A stretch of DNA of 64,000 nucleotides from Gnetum montanum (Eukaryota > Streptophyta > Gnetopsida > Gnetales > Gnetaceae): assembly GCA_015680685.1 (NCBI GenBank), contig MNCI01008068.1:444115-508114 (forward strand), in the 5' to 3' direction. Numbering within the stretch: the first letter of the stretch is position 1; every line of letters begins with the position of its first letter. The notes beneath the pieces were generated by a model that did not search any database, had not been told where the DNA came from, and was given only the letters and a program-made list of their open reading frames with translations. This document shows, in pieces, positions 46,610 to 58,807 of the stretch. The position numbers and the translations under genes were made by a program.

Positions 46610-49600
46610 ATGTAGGATCAAAGTATGAGTACCTGGAAGTAAATATTCTTACCTTTGTATCTACATGGGCCTCATGGTGATGTTGAATGGTGTATTGATG
46701 TTGATTGCCTAGACCTTGAGCTTGAGAGTTTGTTAAAACACATAGCCTCAATAGAGAAACCTCTAGAATGGCTTGAAAACCTAGCCAAAATTATTAACTT
46801 AGAGGTGGGTGACATAATTGAAGACTCTTTGGTTAAGGTTCTTGTCACAACACACAGTGGTAAGGAGAAAACCCTTAAACTAAGATCCTCACTAAAGCCT
46901 CAATGTGCTCAAGACATCACCAAGGTCTTACAAAGTAACATTAAGGCATTTGCCTAGTCATATGAAGATATGCTAGGCCTAGACCCATGTCTAGTCTAGC
47001 ACAACATCATATTGAATCCTAGCATTAGACCAATTAAACAAAACATGAAAAATTAGACCTAGTTTGGCCTTAGTAGTTCATGATGAAATACAAAGCTCTA
47101 CCAAGCTAGTTTCATTAGGGTCGTTGACTATCTAAAATGGGCATCCAACATAGTGGTAGTCCCTAAGAAAAATGGAAGCATCCATATTTGCATCTATTTT
47201 CAAGAACTAAATAAAGCGACTATCAAGAATGACTTTCCTTTTCTTAGTATTAATCAACTTATCGATACTATAGCTAGACATGCCTTGTTGTCCTTTATGA
47301 ATGGATTCTCAGGAGATAACCAAATTAGGATCAACCTAGAGCACCAACTTAGCATGACCTTTATGACCTCATGGTGTATCTTTTGCTATACTATGATGCA
47401 ATTTGGCCTTAAGAATGCTAAAGAAACCTATCAATAAAATATGACCTATATATTTAGTGATTACATACTAGGTTTGATTAATGATTATGTAGATGACATA
47501 GTCATTAAGATTAAGATGGCTAATAATCATGCTAATGACATAGATCTTGTGCTTAAATGATGCCTCAAATATAAGCTTAGGCTCAACCCTAAGAAGTGTG
47601 TCTTCAGTGTCAAGACCAGTAAGATGCTTGGCTTTGTAGTCTTTGAAGCTTGAATATGTGTCAATCTTGATAAGGTTAAGGCCATATCTAAATTAGCAGC
47701 ACCTACCAACCTTAAAGAGCTTCAAGGATTACAAGGTAGATTATGGTTTATTTATAGGTTTATCACTAGGTTTATGGATAAGTTACAATCCATGCAATAC
47801 TTGCTTTAGAAAGGACTTCACTATGAGTGGATGGCTCAATGCCAAGAGGCCTTTGAAAACCTTAAGCTAGAATTGATACAACTTCCAACACTCTATTCTT
47901 TGTAAGAGGATAAAATCAGTTTATATTTACCTTACCATCGCTAACATATCCATTTTCTCTTTACTTTATTAGAAATGTGATGATGGAGTAGAAATGCTTG
48001 TATACTACCTTAGCCATGCATTAGTATCCCATAAGACCCAATACACTAAGGTGGAGAAGTATTGTCTAGTGCTAGTCTTGTCTTTGAAGAAATGGAGATA
48101 CTACCTTTTCAAAAGCCAAGTCAATGTCATTTTCAAGGATAACATACTCAAATTCGTAATGACCAACATCTATGAAAGTAGTCGTATAGCCTGATGGAAA
48201 GCCATAACCTCAAAATTTGACCTTCATTACATATTTCAATCCTCAATGCAATGTCAAGCTATAACTGTACAACTCATAGTTTTACCTGTTGATGATCAAG
48301 CAACCATAGATCTTGAATTCTCTAATGAAAAAATTAATGTAGTTAGCCAAGTACTTGATGGTTATGAGGCAATCTTGAACTTCAATGGAGCTTCAACTAT
48401 CCATGGGGCCAATGCCACTGCCATCATAACATTCCCATCTCACAAAATCCATCCCTTTGCCTATCATTTTTGAGTTCTCATGAACCAAAAACATAGTAGA
48501 ATATGAAGGTTTAATTAGAGGGATGATGGTAGCCCATGACCCAGGAATTAGATTCTTAGTGATCAAATATGATTTAAAACTCATGGTTAACCAAGTAACC
48601 AAAGTCTATGCATGCAAAGCTAAGCACTTACAACCGTATTGTGATCTAGAGAAGTAGTTGTTACAATAATTCACAAAACTTTATGTCCAAAACATACCTT
48701 GAAATGAAAATGTCATAGTTGATGCAATTAAAAAATTAGCCCTTAGTGTGATGCTAGATGTGTTTAGCAAGTTATCCATCTTAATTGTGGACTGTGCTAC
48801 TCCCATCACATAGAACACTGAGGACACCTTTGTGGTCACCATTCATACTACTCCTCCTAAAAAGTGGTATGATAATATTAAATTTTACCTTATGCATGGT
48901 GAATACCCATAAGGATTGACCATTTCTCAAAAGGATTCTATACACAAGTGATCGAAGCAGTATGCCATTGTAGGTGACAATACTTTGTGTGGATGATCTT
49001 ATGATGGCATGCTCCTAAAGTGCTTAGGTAAAACTAAAGCCAAAACAATCCTAGAGAAGGTTCAAGAGGATGTTTGTGGAGGACATATAGGACTAAGAGC
49101 TATGGTGCCTAAGATTAGATGATTGGACTACTATTGACCCCATATAGAAAGTGACTACCTATAGAAGGTTAAACAATGTAACACATGCCAATGATATAGC
49201 AACCTTATACATGTATCACCAATTGAACTACATATCACTCAAATAACATGGTCATTTAAACAATGGGGGTTGGATATCATTGGGTGCATAATACATAAGT
49301 CTTTCGCAAGACATAGCTTCAACATCACCACAACTGAATACTTTACAAAGTGGGTTAAGGCTATTCTCCTAAGGAAGACTACATCTAAACAAGTTTGCAA
49401 ATTCATCCTAGATAACATCGTAGCCTATTTTGGCATACCTATGATCATAGTTATAGATAATGGACTATAATTTAGTTTCCATGAAATGAAATATTTTTGT
49501 CATAACCTAGGTATCAAGCATTCTTTCTCATCACCCTATTACCTTCAAGCCAATGAACAAGTAGAAGCAAGCAAGAAGGCCATCATCAACCTACCCAAAA

Positions 49601-50065
49601 ATATGCTCAATAATAGCAAACATAAGTGGCATGCACAACTTGTCCATGCACTATGGGCATACAAAATAACTCATTGCATGACAACTAGTATGACCCCTTA
49701 TAGCATAGTTTATAATTCTAAAGCTATTTTACCTTTTGAATTATAGGTGCCATCACTCTAAGTAGCCTTGATTGACTTCATTAATGATGAGTAGAATAAC
49801 GAGTTGTAGATGACAACCCTAGATTCAATTGAGGCATGATGTATGAAAGTGCTTTCTTACATCAAGTACTATCAAGAGAGGAAAAAGTGGAAGCATCACC
49901 ATGACTTGACCATGTGCAAGATCAAGGAGGGGGACCTAGTCCTTAAGACCATTTGTGAGCATGCAGATAAATTCTTGGCCAATTAGGAATGGTGCATTCA
50001 GAATAGCCAAAATGGATGAAAATGAACTAACCAATCTAGTCAATTATTTCTATCTAAAGCCATAC
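46610..50065 (+). pseudogene. pol: Pol of copy D (RT, two RNase H, integrase)
   Basis: N-terminal linker 46655-46957 (LEVGDIIEDSLVKVLVTTHS). RT: VVPKKNGSIHICIYFQELNK, SFMNGFSGDNQI (first catalytic Asp now Asn) and YVDD at 47486-47497. First RNase H is 47994-48194 (YYLSHALVSHKTQYTKVEK). Second RNase H is around 48375-48600, with LNFNGASTIHGANATAI (Asp to Asn). The integrase core has GLDIIGCIIH (49265), IDNGL (about 49455) and YYLQANEQVEASKK (about 49540), so the D, D and E residues are all recognisable. WHAQLVHALWAYKITHC and YSIVYNSKAILPFEL follow. The C-terminus fades out near 50060. Stops are spread throughout. Confidence 0.9.
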
Positions 50066-50316
50066 TACATGTAGCTAAAGATCATTGGCATACTTTCAAT
50101 GGTCTGCTATGACCTTAAACTGGCAACATGGCCTACCAAGGTGTTAAACTAGTACCATGGCCTACCATGGCCTTAAACTAGAAATTTTGATGACTTGGAT
50201 AGCTTGATCCTCATGTGGACTATATGCATTGTAGCATTATAATGTGTAGTGGTGTTTTGTATTCTTTTTTAGTGCCTCTCGAGTCAATCCTCTAGACACC
50301 AACAAAGAGGGGCCAT
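50066..50316 (+). repeat. 3' UTR motif array and PPT of copy D
   Basis: Motif units at 50098-50170 (GGTCTGCTATGACCTTAAAC, ACCATGGCCTACCATGGCC). Then comes the conserved tail TGCCTCTCGAGTCAATCC and the PPT AACAAAGAGGGGCCAT at 50301-50316. The two mini-interiors contain this same stretch. Confidence 0.85.
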
Positions 50317-50992
50317 TAAAACACCACAAAAATTTTATGTTATAGCTAATCTTCATCATGTATCTTTCACCCCATGAAAATCAAGGAAATTTTTTTTTGT
50401 AAATGTGAAAATTGTAATCCACTATGGGTAATTTCACATACTTTATACTTTTGGGGCTGAAAAATACCTCGTAAGTGGTCCAAGCATCATTTCCCATGTG
50501 AGAAAAGTTACTTAGTGGCCAAAATCCCTCACAACTTGCATTCCTCTCTACATCAACAACATTTTAGATCTAGTGTGGTAGCAACGAAGGTTCAATAACA
50601 TTGGGAGTGGCAAAACATTTGGATTATGAAGTGGATTATAGAAGATTCAATAAATTCTAAACCCCCATCCTAGTGAACCCTTCTACTCCTATGTGAAATC
50701 TTGTACATATTTTTTGTACCCCATTTATTCTTTTGAAATAAAGATTATAGTTTTGTTTGTATGCAAGTTTCATTATTTAATGTGTTTTGGCATAATTTCT
50801 CTTAGATTTTTATTTTTTCATTTTATTTGCATTACCCTTATTTTCATTTCATAAGTCCTTGGATGATTTTCCAGACCATCTAGGGCATCAAGGATCTCAT
50901 TTTTCACAAAGGCCCTAGAGATCCAAGGTTAAGAACTACGTGTAATGAAAACTTCTCAATTTCTCTAGTAGGTGAGGTTTTCAATTGCAACA
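50317..50992 (+). repeat. 3' LTR of copy D, internally rearranged
   Basis: It begins TTAAAACACC (from TGAAACACC) and ends GCAACA. The first 200 bp and last 250 bp match other family LTRs; the middle (about 50518-50760) is different sequence. No target duplication with the left end of the array was found. Confidence 0.8.
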
Positions 50993-51098
50993 CATTTTTC
51001 TTGATCTCATTAAGCTTTTTTCTTTATATTATCTTTTCAAGTCCTAGAAGATTCCACAAGCACAATTTCCACATTCTCCATTTTCCAAGGTTTTGACA
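50993..51098 (-). repeat. Truncated 3' LTR of the copia-like element
   Basis: ATCTCATTAAGC...TTCCAAGGTTTTGACA matches 55738-55835. The remaining 270 bp of LTR are missing at the junction with the copy-D LTR. Confidence 0.8.
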
Positions 51099-52690
51099 TT
51101 CTAAAAGGTCAATAATCTTTCCCTTTTTGGTGATGTCCAAAACTTGAGAAAATAGTTTAGCATAACATCATAAATAATAACCATTTGTATCACATTCTTG
51201 AACATAGGATTGATTAAAATAAGTCCTATTAAGATTTGCTCCTTATCTGTACACAAATCAAGTCATCATTAGATAATCAATGAAGCACAAATAATCAAAG
51301 CCTTTTAACTATTATCAAAGATTTTTTCATGAATAACCAAAGGTTGAGTTCCAATAACGAAGATAAAGTATTCTACCTTTGAAAAATCATGCCATAAGAA
51401 AAGATATGTAACCAAAAATTTATCTTGAAGATAGCATTAGTAGATAAAAAAATATCTATGATCAATCATAAGAAGATTATAAATGACAAATACCAAGTCA
51501 TAACAATTAGTCTTCACCAAATGTCTCATGAATAGTCATTCCTATGATACTCTCCGCCTTCTTAAATATCAACAAAATGTTAATGCAAATCAACAAGGAG
51601 GGTGAATATAGTACATATAACTAGAAAACCATAGATCCAATATCCACAAGAATGATCATGCTAAATATCTTAGATACTTTCCTAGAATGAAATGTGAAAA
51701 AGTCTTCTCTTACTCATGTTTCGTTGAGGGTGCTAGAGAGGGAAGTCTTATTCTTAAGTATATTTTGGTGAGTGTCTTAGAGACTTCCCCTACACCAATA
51801 GATAGAAAAAGTAAATATTGTTGATAAGGTATAGACTCCCCCTACACATGAGCTATAATTCTTCCCAACTTCTTAAAAAAAAAATAATGCATCTATTGTA
51901 TATAGAGTGGAATTCTCTCCTTGAGGCTTTTAGGATCCACTTGATTCTTACAACTTCTGCATCAATAATCATCTACATAACAATTATAAGATTAAGTGTG
52001 GAGACTTTGAAAACGAACATCTCCCATTAGTAGTATCCATGATTCAAATATTCTTAAAGAAAATACCAAATAAAATCTAGGATTCAAGAAATTTCTAAGC
52101 ATATAGTAGATTATTAACGAGGAAACCTTTCATAAAATATGTTTTTCTTAAAAGGTTCATGAATAATAGTTAAGGGCCAAAATTGCTTGATTTTACCATC
52201 ATTCATCAAAAATTATTTTAAAACCCATTTGGACCTTATGGATACACAAGGATGAAATTACAGCATATTAGAGCCTAATAAGTAATACAAAACATAATGA
52301 TATATGAGCTGGATCACAAGGCATATACATTCTAATAACAATGAGATTGACTTAATCATATAGAATTTAATAAGCAAACTTACCATATCTTACCTTGTGT
52401 ATTCTTGGTTCTTAATATTTAACTAAGTTAATACAATGTTCATTAGTGTTTTGATGTGCAGCTCAACATCTTGTAAGATCAAGTGAGGGTTTCTTTAAAT
52501 ATATAAATATTTTCAATAGCATCCATTGAATTTATTTTCCACTTCTAACATTTATAAAAAGAAAATAATTTAAACTAAGTTTTGCAAGCCAAGGAATAAA
52601 GATTTACCATTACTTACCTTGCTTGCTTCTAAGCATGAACATTATTAATGAAGTTTGAGATGAGGTCATCCATCATAGAGTATATCCCTA
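51099..52690 (-). other. Unassigned interior of the copia-like element
   Basis: A/T-rich, no open frame with family resemblance on either strand. Nothing recognised apart from the PPT-like purine stretch next to the LTR. Confidence 0.5.
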
Positions 52691-52701
52691 GCATGCAACT
52701 A

Positions 52702-52989
52702 TTACTTACATTGTTTTTCATTAGTATCTTCATTTGAATCTTCAAATTCTTCTGCGGTTGCTACTTTAACATGCTCATGTTCTTTGAAATAATAGGATTG
52801 ATAATATTTTCTAGTTATGGATTCTGATCCTTCAATTTCATTATAGGTCATCCCTTCCTCTTGTTCAATGGTTCTCCAAGCTTTTCTACCTTGTAAATTA
52901 TACTTACCAAGATCTTTTTGATAAGACCAAGTAGCCATGTTATTATTCTCTATTAGTAGTTGATAATAACTTTGTTCATGCCCATACAT
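52702..52989 (-). CDS. Unidentified short open frame in the copia-like element
   Basis: Ninety-five codons, rich in Glu, Tyr, Gln and Asn (QSYYQLLIENNNMATWSYQK; EHEHVKVATAEEFEDSNEDT). No family recognised. It lies downstream of the gag remnant on the same strand. An open frame this long is notable in such decayed surroundings, but chance or a fragment of a carried gene are both possible. Confidence 0.3.
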   Translation of the reverse strand: MYGHEQSYYQLLIENNNMATWSYQKDLGKYNLQGRKAWRTIEQEEGMTYNEIEGSESITRKYYQSYYFKEHEHVKVATAEEFEDSNEDTNEKQCK

Positions 52990-53205
52990 TTTACAGCCAA
53001 AGTATATGGTATCTCAAATTTGAATTGGATCTTCAAACCTATTTTTGTTTCTCCATTTAGATGTTACCAAATTTATGCATGTGTCCTCTTGAGAATCCTC
53101 TTTCAAATATTCATTTTTGTGCTAATTTTAAGGTACTTCTTTATTTTTGCTAAACCTTACATCTCGTGAATCTCCACACTTCTACTCATATAAATGGATT
53201 AGTAA

Positions 53206-54211
53206 TTAAACATCAAATTTTATGTCTGAGTGTTCTTCTTTTAGAGTGGAGCATATAATATAGAGTTCAAAAATATTACCTTCTTTCCTATGTATATTTT
53301 TTATTAAATAGATATTGAAGAAAGATAATTTCATCATGTATCTCACTATACCCATATTCAGTTTTACCTTTAGACTGAAGTCTTTTGAAGAATTTTCATG
53401 TATAAGGATCATGTAGATTAGATGTGAATCTATAGTGGAATCATTTACTTCTTCTTTAATTTGTTTATCATCCCAGGTGGTATAAATATATATATATTTT
53501 TTTAGCTTATATTTTTCCTTCTTTTAAAACCTGCCAACACTTGGACATTTGGAGGCCACATGGCCTCTACCACCACAAAGCCATCATTCTATAGATGATG
53601 CATCTAGATTAGAATTTTTAAAATTCTTATCTCTTTCCTTGCCTTTGGTGCTAGATTTATTGGATGTTTTTTCTTTTCGTGCAAGTAATCTTTAGACTCT
53701 TCTTGTTAAGATAGCCAATTCATCATCACTATTGGCTTCTTTTTCAAATGACCACTTTTCTTTTGATCAACTTTTAAGGGAAATTGATTTTTCTTTAATT
53801 GAACCTTCACTTATGAGATTCATATCATAAGAAATGAGTGAACTTTAAAGCTCTTCAAATTTTAGGATTGAAAAATCCCTAATCTCTTCCATGGTTATAA
53901 CTTTTTCTCTATATTGAAATTAAAAAGTTCTAATCATTTTAATAATGACATCACTTTCAAGTAAATATTTTACCATTCCTCTTATAGCTACAACTAAATC
54001 ATTTTCTTCTAAAAAGATAATCCTTGATTTTCTCTCCTTCTTTCATTTTAAATTTATCATACTCACTTTGTAACACTAGAAGCTTAGACTTCTTAGCAAC
54101 AAATGTACTTCATAGGTAGTTTCTAAAGTCTTTCAAATTTATTTTGTAGTTTTCACCCAACTACTCTATTAAATTCAGATTTACTTAAGGAACAATAAAG
54201 ATAATATTTAG
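53206..54211 (-). pseudogene. gag: Gag of the copia-like element, C-terminal part
   Basis: Minus-strand blocks after the solo LTR: AKYYLYCSLSKSEFNRV (continuing the frame from 55189), NFNIEKKL, EANSDDELAILTRRV and ARKEKTSNKSSTKGKERDKN. A CCHC-like knuckle CGGRGHVASKCPSVG follows at about 53560 (its first Cys lost), then TTWDDKQIKEEV and an open tail 53412-53206. The pattern fits the Ty1/copia gag with a UBN2-type core and zinc knuckle. Frames change several times. Confidence 0.75.
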
Positions 54212-54216
54212 CTTTG
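54212..54216. repeat. Target site duplication of solo LTR, left
   Basis: CTTTG, repeated at 55184-55188. Confidence 0.9.
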
Positions 54217-55183
54217 TGATGAGATGTGATATGCATAAGCCGCGATATCGCGTACGCGATATGCATAAGCCGCGATATTGTGTACGTGATATTGCATCTT
54301 CCCCTGCGATGTCACGTACGCGATATCGCGGTCCATCGCCAAATCTATAAATAAGAGGCGACACTCCTCTTAGTTCCCATCCTAGGCTTAAAGTAGGGAA
54401 ACTCTGGCAGTTTGATCACTCTAGAGATAGAATATTTTCCATGTGCCCACAATAGGAGTTCCCAAGTGAACAAATCTTTATTCGAGTAGCTTTGTACCTG
54501 AACGCAAGTTGTGTACGACAATAAAGATGAGCTTTGTGGTTAAACCTTGCAGTGCATGGAATAGGATTTATTACCTGGATTAGCGCAGCATGAGTACGAC
54601 TTGATTACGAGCATTGACGAATGTGTACGGCTAATCAAGGAATCAGCTGCTCATTGCGATTAGTCTCTCTCACCCTCAACTCTTAGAACGCGGGATGAGT
54701 ACGACTTGATTATGAGCATCTATGGATGTGTACGACTAGTCAAGGAATCTGCTGCTCATCACGTTTAGGCTAGTTAAGTGCCTCAGTACGACCACTTCAA
54801 GCACATGCATTACGTGTGGTGATCCTAGTAACAATTAGCGTTTGGTAGCCACAGTTGCATAGTTCAGGGTGTGTATGGTAAGTGGGAATGCATGATGATG
54901 CTATTTAATTTAGACTTAGGTCCTTAGTTAGAGTTAGTTAGATTTCTCAACCCTTCACCTCGATAGCATAAGAGAAAAACACATAAAATATATAAAAATC
55001 ATATACCTCAGACTTACTTAACCATACACCATGACAACTATAAGTAAGCTTGGAAAGACAACGAATCATTAACCCCAAGTGTTCCATGGGGCATGTAGGC
55101 ATTTAGTCTGCGGAGTTCAACCAGATCGCGCGTGCTACGCTCATTTCGTATGGTTGAGTGTAGGGGCACCTCGCCACTCATCA
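54217..55183 (+). repeat. Solo LTR, 967 bp, with TATA box and CpG-rich palindromes
   Basis: Ends TGATGAG and CTCATCA are perfect 7-bp inverted repeats. CTTTG flanks both sides. Joining the flanks restores the copia gag frame. It contains TATAAATA at 54346-54353, so plus orientation is likely. CGCGATATCGCG occurs at 54241-54252 and 54319-54330, and an 18-bp palindrome at 54245-54262. CpG content is far higher than in its surroundings, suggesting a younger insertion. Two ~74-bp direct repeats (54591-54664 and 54694-54768) share GAGTACGACTTGATTA. Confidence 0.9.
54346..54353 (+). promoter_or_regulatory. TATA box of solo LTR
   Basis: TATAAATA followed by a C/T-rich start-like region (GACACTCCTCTTAG) about 20-30 bp downstream. 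Position within the LTR fits the U3/R boundary. Confidence 0.6.
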
Positions 55184-55188
55184 CTTTG
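55184..55188. repeat. Target site duplication of solo LTR, right
   Basis: CTTTG, identical to 54212-54216. Confidence 0.9.
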
Positions 55189-55385
55189 TAATCAAATATG
55201 AACTTATCCTTTTCATCTTATGTCCATTTGCTTCTTGGGTTTGTAGCTCTTATGATTATATTAATGGATGACATGTATTCCTCTATGATGGACTCCCAAA
55301 CTTTGAACTCCATGAATTTGAAGAATCCTTGCATTCTAGCCTTTTAATATGTAAAGTTGATTTCATCAAACATTGGTGGCTTGGT
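55189..55385 (-). pseudogene. gag: Gag of the copia-like element, N-terminal part
   Basis: Minus strand: PMFDEINFTYxKARMQGFFK, WESIIEEYMSSI, then KDKFIFDYK up to the solo LTR. This is the usual start of copia gag (F-x-G-x-N-Y-x-x-W-x-x-x-M). Only about 60 bp separate it from the PBS. Confidence 0.8.
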
Positions 55386-55445
55386 GTATGATATCCCTTC
55401 TAGTGTTTACTCTTAAGATGTTAAGCTCAAAACTATGAGTACCAA

Positions 55446-55457
55446 GCTTTGATACTA
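55446..55457 (-). other. tRNA-iMet-type PBS of the copia-like element
   Basis: The minus strand reads TAGTATCAAAGC. The standard site is TGGTATCAGAGC, so there are two G-to-A changes. It continues TTGGTACTC. Confidence 0.8.
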
Positions 55458-55458
55458 C

Positions 55459-55835
55459 TTGAAGTTCAATAACTTAGAAGGGAGGTTAAATAAGTTCCCT
55501 AATTCAAACAAATAAGACAAGTAAAACTTCCCTTAAATTTATGTGGTTTTCCAACTATGGTACTTCCACACTTGAAGGGTAGAATCCTTACATATCTTTA
55601 GACTTTATTCCTTTAAAAAATTGTGGTTTAAAGGGCACCATAACTTACTCTTTGTCCCAACCTCTTATCTTGATACCATCTAAGCTCTTATCTCGATCTT
55701 CTCATGCTCTTATCTCAATCTCATTAATCTCTCCATTCTGATATCATTAAGCTCTTGTCTTTATCTTATCTTTTCAAGTCCTACATGATCCAACATGCAC
55801 AATTTTCACATTCTTCATTTTTCAAGGTTTTGACA
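55459..55835 (-). repeat. 5' LTR of the copia-like element
   Basis: About 377 bp, minus-strand start TGTCAAAACC, end near AACTTCA. It contains short repeats of AGCTCTTATCTCGATCT at 55655-55790. Confidence 0.75.
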
Positions 55836-55843
55836 TACCAAAA

Positions 55844-56418
55844 TGTAATGTCCTCATTTCCAAATGGTGCTACTACATAATGAAGATGTTTTATATTCAT
55901 AACTAATCATGAGATTAGTATAATAATACCTAAACAAGGGAGTTGTAATTAAGACATGAAGGATGTGTTGTAATAACAAACATGTTTGTTAAGATTACCT
56001 TTGGTAGTTTGACCTAAGGTATTTATACCTAGGCTTTAGAGGTTGTGTCAACATAGAGTTATAGAGCTATGAAAGGTAAGTAACAAGTGTTGGGTGAAGC
56101 AAGAAAAGAAGAGGACTAGCCATCCCTTCTAGTCAGTTGTAGGTCTAATTATGATGGTAATGCTAGATTGCCTTTAAGAGATAGATGTTAAAGGAAGATA
56201 ATTCCAGATAACACACTCACAAAGCATGATCCAGTTACACCATTCCACATCATTAAAGTATTTTTTCTATTTTCTTTTACATTTTTCCTATTATTTTATT
56301 TACACATAATGTCAAATGTTACATATATTTGACATTTGATATATTATCTTCTTACGCATGATGTGTAATATAACATATATTAGATATTTTCCATGACATC
56401 TGAGAATGGGATTTCACA
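55844..56418 (+). repeat. 5' LTR of element C
   Basis: 575 bp, from TGTAATGTCC to GGGATTTCACA, immediately before CT and the PBS. Homologous over its length to 60018-60573. Confidence 0.85.
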
Positions 56419-56420
56419 CT

Positions 56421-56432
56421 TGGTATTAGAGC
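56421..56432 (+). other. PBS of element C
   Basis: TGGTATTAGAGC, one C-to-T away from the tRNA-iMet site TGGTATCAGAGC. Confidence 0.85.
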
Positions 56433-58807
56433 AAACCATGACCCATGGACCATTCAGAACTATGGGCTAACTACAACCTGATGATGAATCACAAAGCCAC
56501 AACCCACAAAGAGTCATGGACTATTACCTGATTTTCCACATGTCTAAAATGATCCTTATAAGCTAGAAGATATATTTTCATTTATTTTCATGGATAATGA
56601 ATTAGACATCTACAAGAGACATGGATCCTACCAATGAAGATTTCTTTAAATGATACCAATGATCAAGAGATCTAATTATGCTTCAATAATGTACATAAAC
56701 TATATGACACACTGGTAAGATAAATATACACTAGTCTAGATAATTCTTATCCATCTTATAATATTATTAAAATATTAATTAATTAAGTTTATTGTTAAGT
56801 TATCCTAAAAGGTTAGTAACCATAACTTGAGTTGATATTGTCTTGTTGAAACTCATTATCATAAGCACTAAACCCTTGTATCTTGGAATTATTCATCTTA
56901 AGACGTATACATTAGGCAAGTTTAATGGATTTAACCTATCCATAAGATTATCTCAATCCTACTTAATCAACAATGGTTATTATCATGAAACTAATAGGGA
57001 AACCAATACTTCAAGGGTAATGTTGTGATGTTTTACTTATACTTAATACCTAGGATATAATCTTGATGTAAGTAGATAGGTTTACATCATACTTGTCCAA
57101 ATTGAAAGATGAAATTATTATATCATTGTAATAAAAGGATTGGTATATCATTTATAATCAAAACCCAAATCATCTCAAAGTTATCGTGTTGTATATATGT
57201 CCTCCTATGAATGTCAACTTGGAAAAAAAGAAAATTCTAATCCTTTTAAATCATGAATGTTAAACTTAGTTTTTGAACTTTAAAATATGTACAATGCATA
57301 GTACTCTTTGAGATGATTCCAAAGGTATAAATTTTGTTCCGATCTAACTTATGGTTTGGGATTTATAACATGTTCTAGTTTGCATGCAAATTATTGTTTG
57401 TTTTTTTAAATATAATTTTCAAATAAAATAAAATAGGAAAGAGGCCATGGGTTTAAATCCTATTCCCAAAATTTATTTTAAGAACAATTTTGGACCTTGG
57501 CCCTAACCTTTAGGATTAGGGTTTATAGCTAGCTTGCCCCACAACATTAGGATAGCCACACCACTAAATAGTAGGGCTACATAGGCTACATAGGCTAGTG
57601 CATGTAGGCTAGCTACAAGACAATGGGCCACACAAGCTGATGTAGGATGCTAGCACCCTGACCATGCAATAATGTAGCCACATAGTGTCACAATCAATTT
57701 TTATAGCATCATTCCTTCACTATACACATGCCTCCCACATAACCCTAGGCATTCTCTCATGCAGTGCCACCATCCTCTCATGTAACTACTATCCATTTGC
57801 CACTATTACCACTACTCGCCTACCTACATCCATCATCGATGTTCTTCTCCTATGCCATTGTGCTCTTCATCAATCATTGTCGTTCTCTACCATGTTGGTG
57901 CCTATGAACAAATAGGAAAATTGCCAACAATTGATGAGCATTTTTGACCACAAACATTAAATTAAAAAAATGTAGAAATTATTTTTAAAAAAGGAATTTG
58001 ATGCATTGCTAGTAACCTTCATAAGAATTCCATAATTACATGTGTTTCTTCTGGAGTAGTACTAGGATGGGTGACCCCTTAGGAAGTCTCATTTTTCGTG
58101 CCTTAATATTTTGGACTCCATAAGCCATAAATTTTGATTTCAAAAATATTTTTCAATAAATAAAGAGTCAATTCCTACAAATTTTAAGCTCCCAAACATA
58201 ATGGTGAAATAAAATATGCCTCATAAAGCACCAAAAATAAGTTTTCCCTCCTTGCTCAACATACTACCTTAAGATCCTTGAAGACTCATTTTAGCATAAC
58301 TTGGGCATACGATAATTATTTATAATATTTTTCATCCTTTTAAACTAAATGACAAGGTTATATTTATCATCTAGAGGCTTGACAATTTGATGATATCTTT
58401 GACTGTGCCTTAAAAGGCCATAAGTTAGACTAACTAATCATGCCTATTAATTTAATTATTGAGACTTACAAATTTAACATCATAGGCTATCTAAAGCCTT
58501 ATGATTAAATGCTTAACCTTTGTAGATAGTTATTCTTAGCTTTCTAACCCTAGTATGTCATTAAGTTACACTAATGTAGTTAGTGTCCTAAGGGGGATAA
58601 AAAGGTCGTTAAGAATCTAGGTAATGTACATAGGCAATAGTAACCCAAAATTAGTTAATCAGTTGGTGAACCAGAAGGATCAAGAAGATGTATATCAACT
58701 CATCTTGTAATCAAATCATACATCAGAACAACATAGAGAATCATAATCTTCTTCCAACAAGGTGTATGATATCCATGAAGATTAATGGTCTATGAGAGAA
58801 TCCAAGA
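56433..58807 (+). other. Non-coding interior of element C
   Basis: A/T-rich. At 57570-57610 GGCTACATAGGCTACATAGG is a short local repeat. Small open frames such as 57685-57915 have no family resemblance. No gag or pol motif seen. Confidence 0.5.

Larger units (their letters stand above)
12841..50992 (+). mobile_element. Family-B copy D, nearly full length, split by copy B1
   Basis: Boundaries: 5' LTR 12841-13365 and 3' LTR 50317-50992, both with family termini. Between them lie PBS, leader, gag-protease on plus, antisense gene on minus, 187-bp array, then pol on plus. Removing B1 (21251-38844 plus one AAGCT) makes the antisense exon 4 continuous, as judged against copy A. Without B1 the element is about 20.5 kb. 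All genes have stops and frameshifts, and the LTRs carry different deletions, so it is older than B1. Confidence 0.85.
50993..55835 (-). mobile_element. Ty1/copia-like element without recognisable pol
   Basis: Minus-strand order: 5' LTR 55835-55459 (starts TGTCAAAACC), PBS, gag, about 2.4 kb of A/T-rich sequence, a purine-rich stretch at 51125-51099, then only the first 106 bp of the 3' LTR (51098-50993). It is interrupted by a solo LTR at 54217-55183. No protease, integrase or RT is seen, so it was either non-autonomous or has lost pol by deletion. Confidence 0.75.

Noticed and set aside
50985-51100. Copy D inserted into the LTR of the copia-like element
   Set aside because: The missing 270 bp of copia LTR is not found at the left side of the copy-D/mini-array complex and no target duplication was seen; truncation or recombination is as likely.
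57685-57915. 76-codon open frame in element C
   Set aside because: Low-complexity His/Thr/Ser composition, no family, no conserved context.
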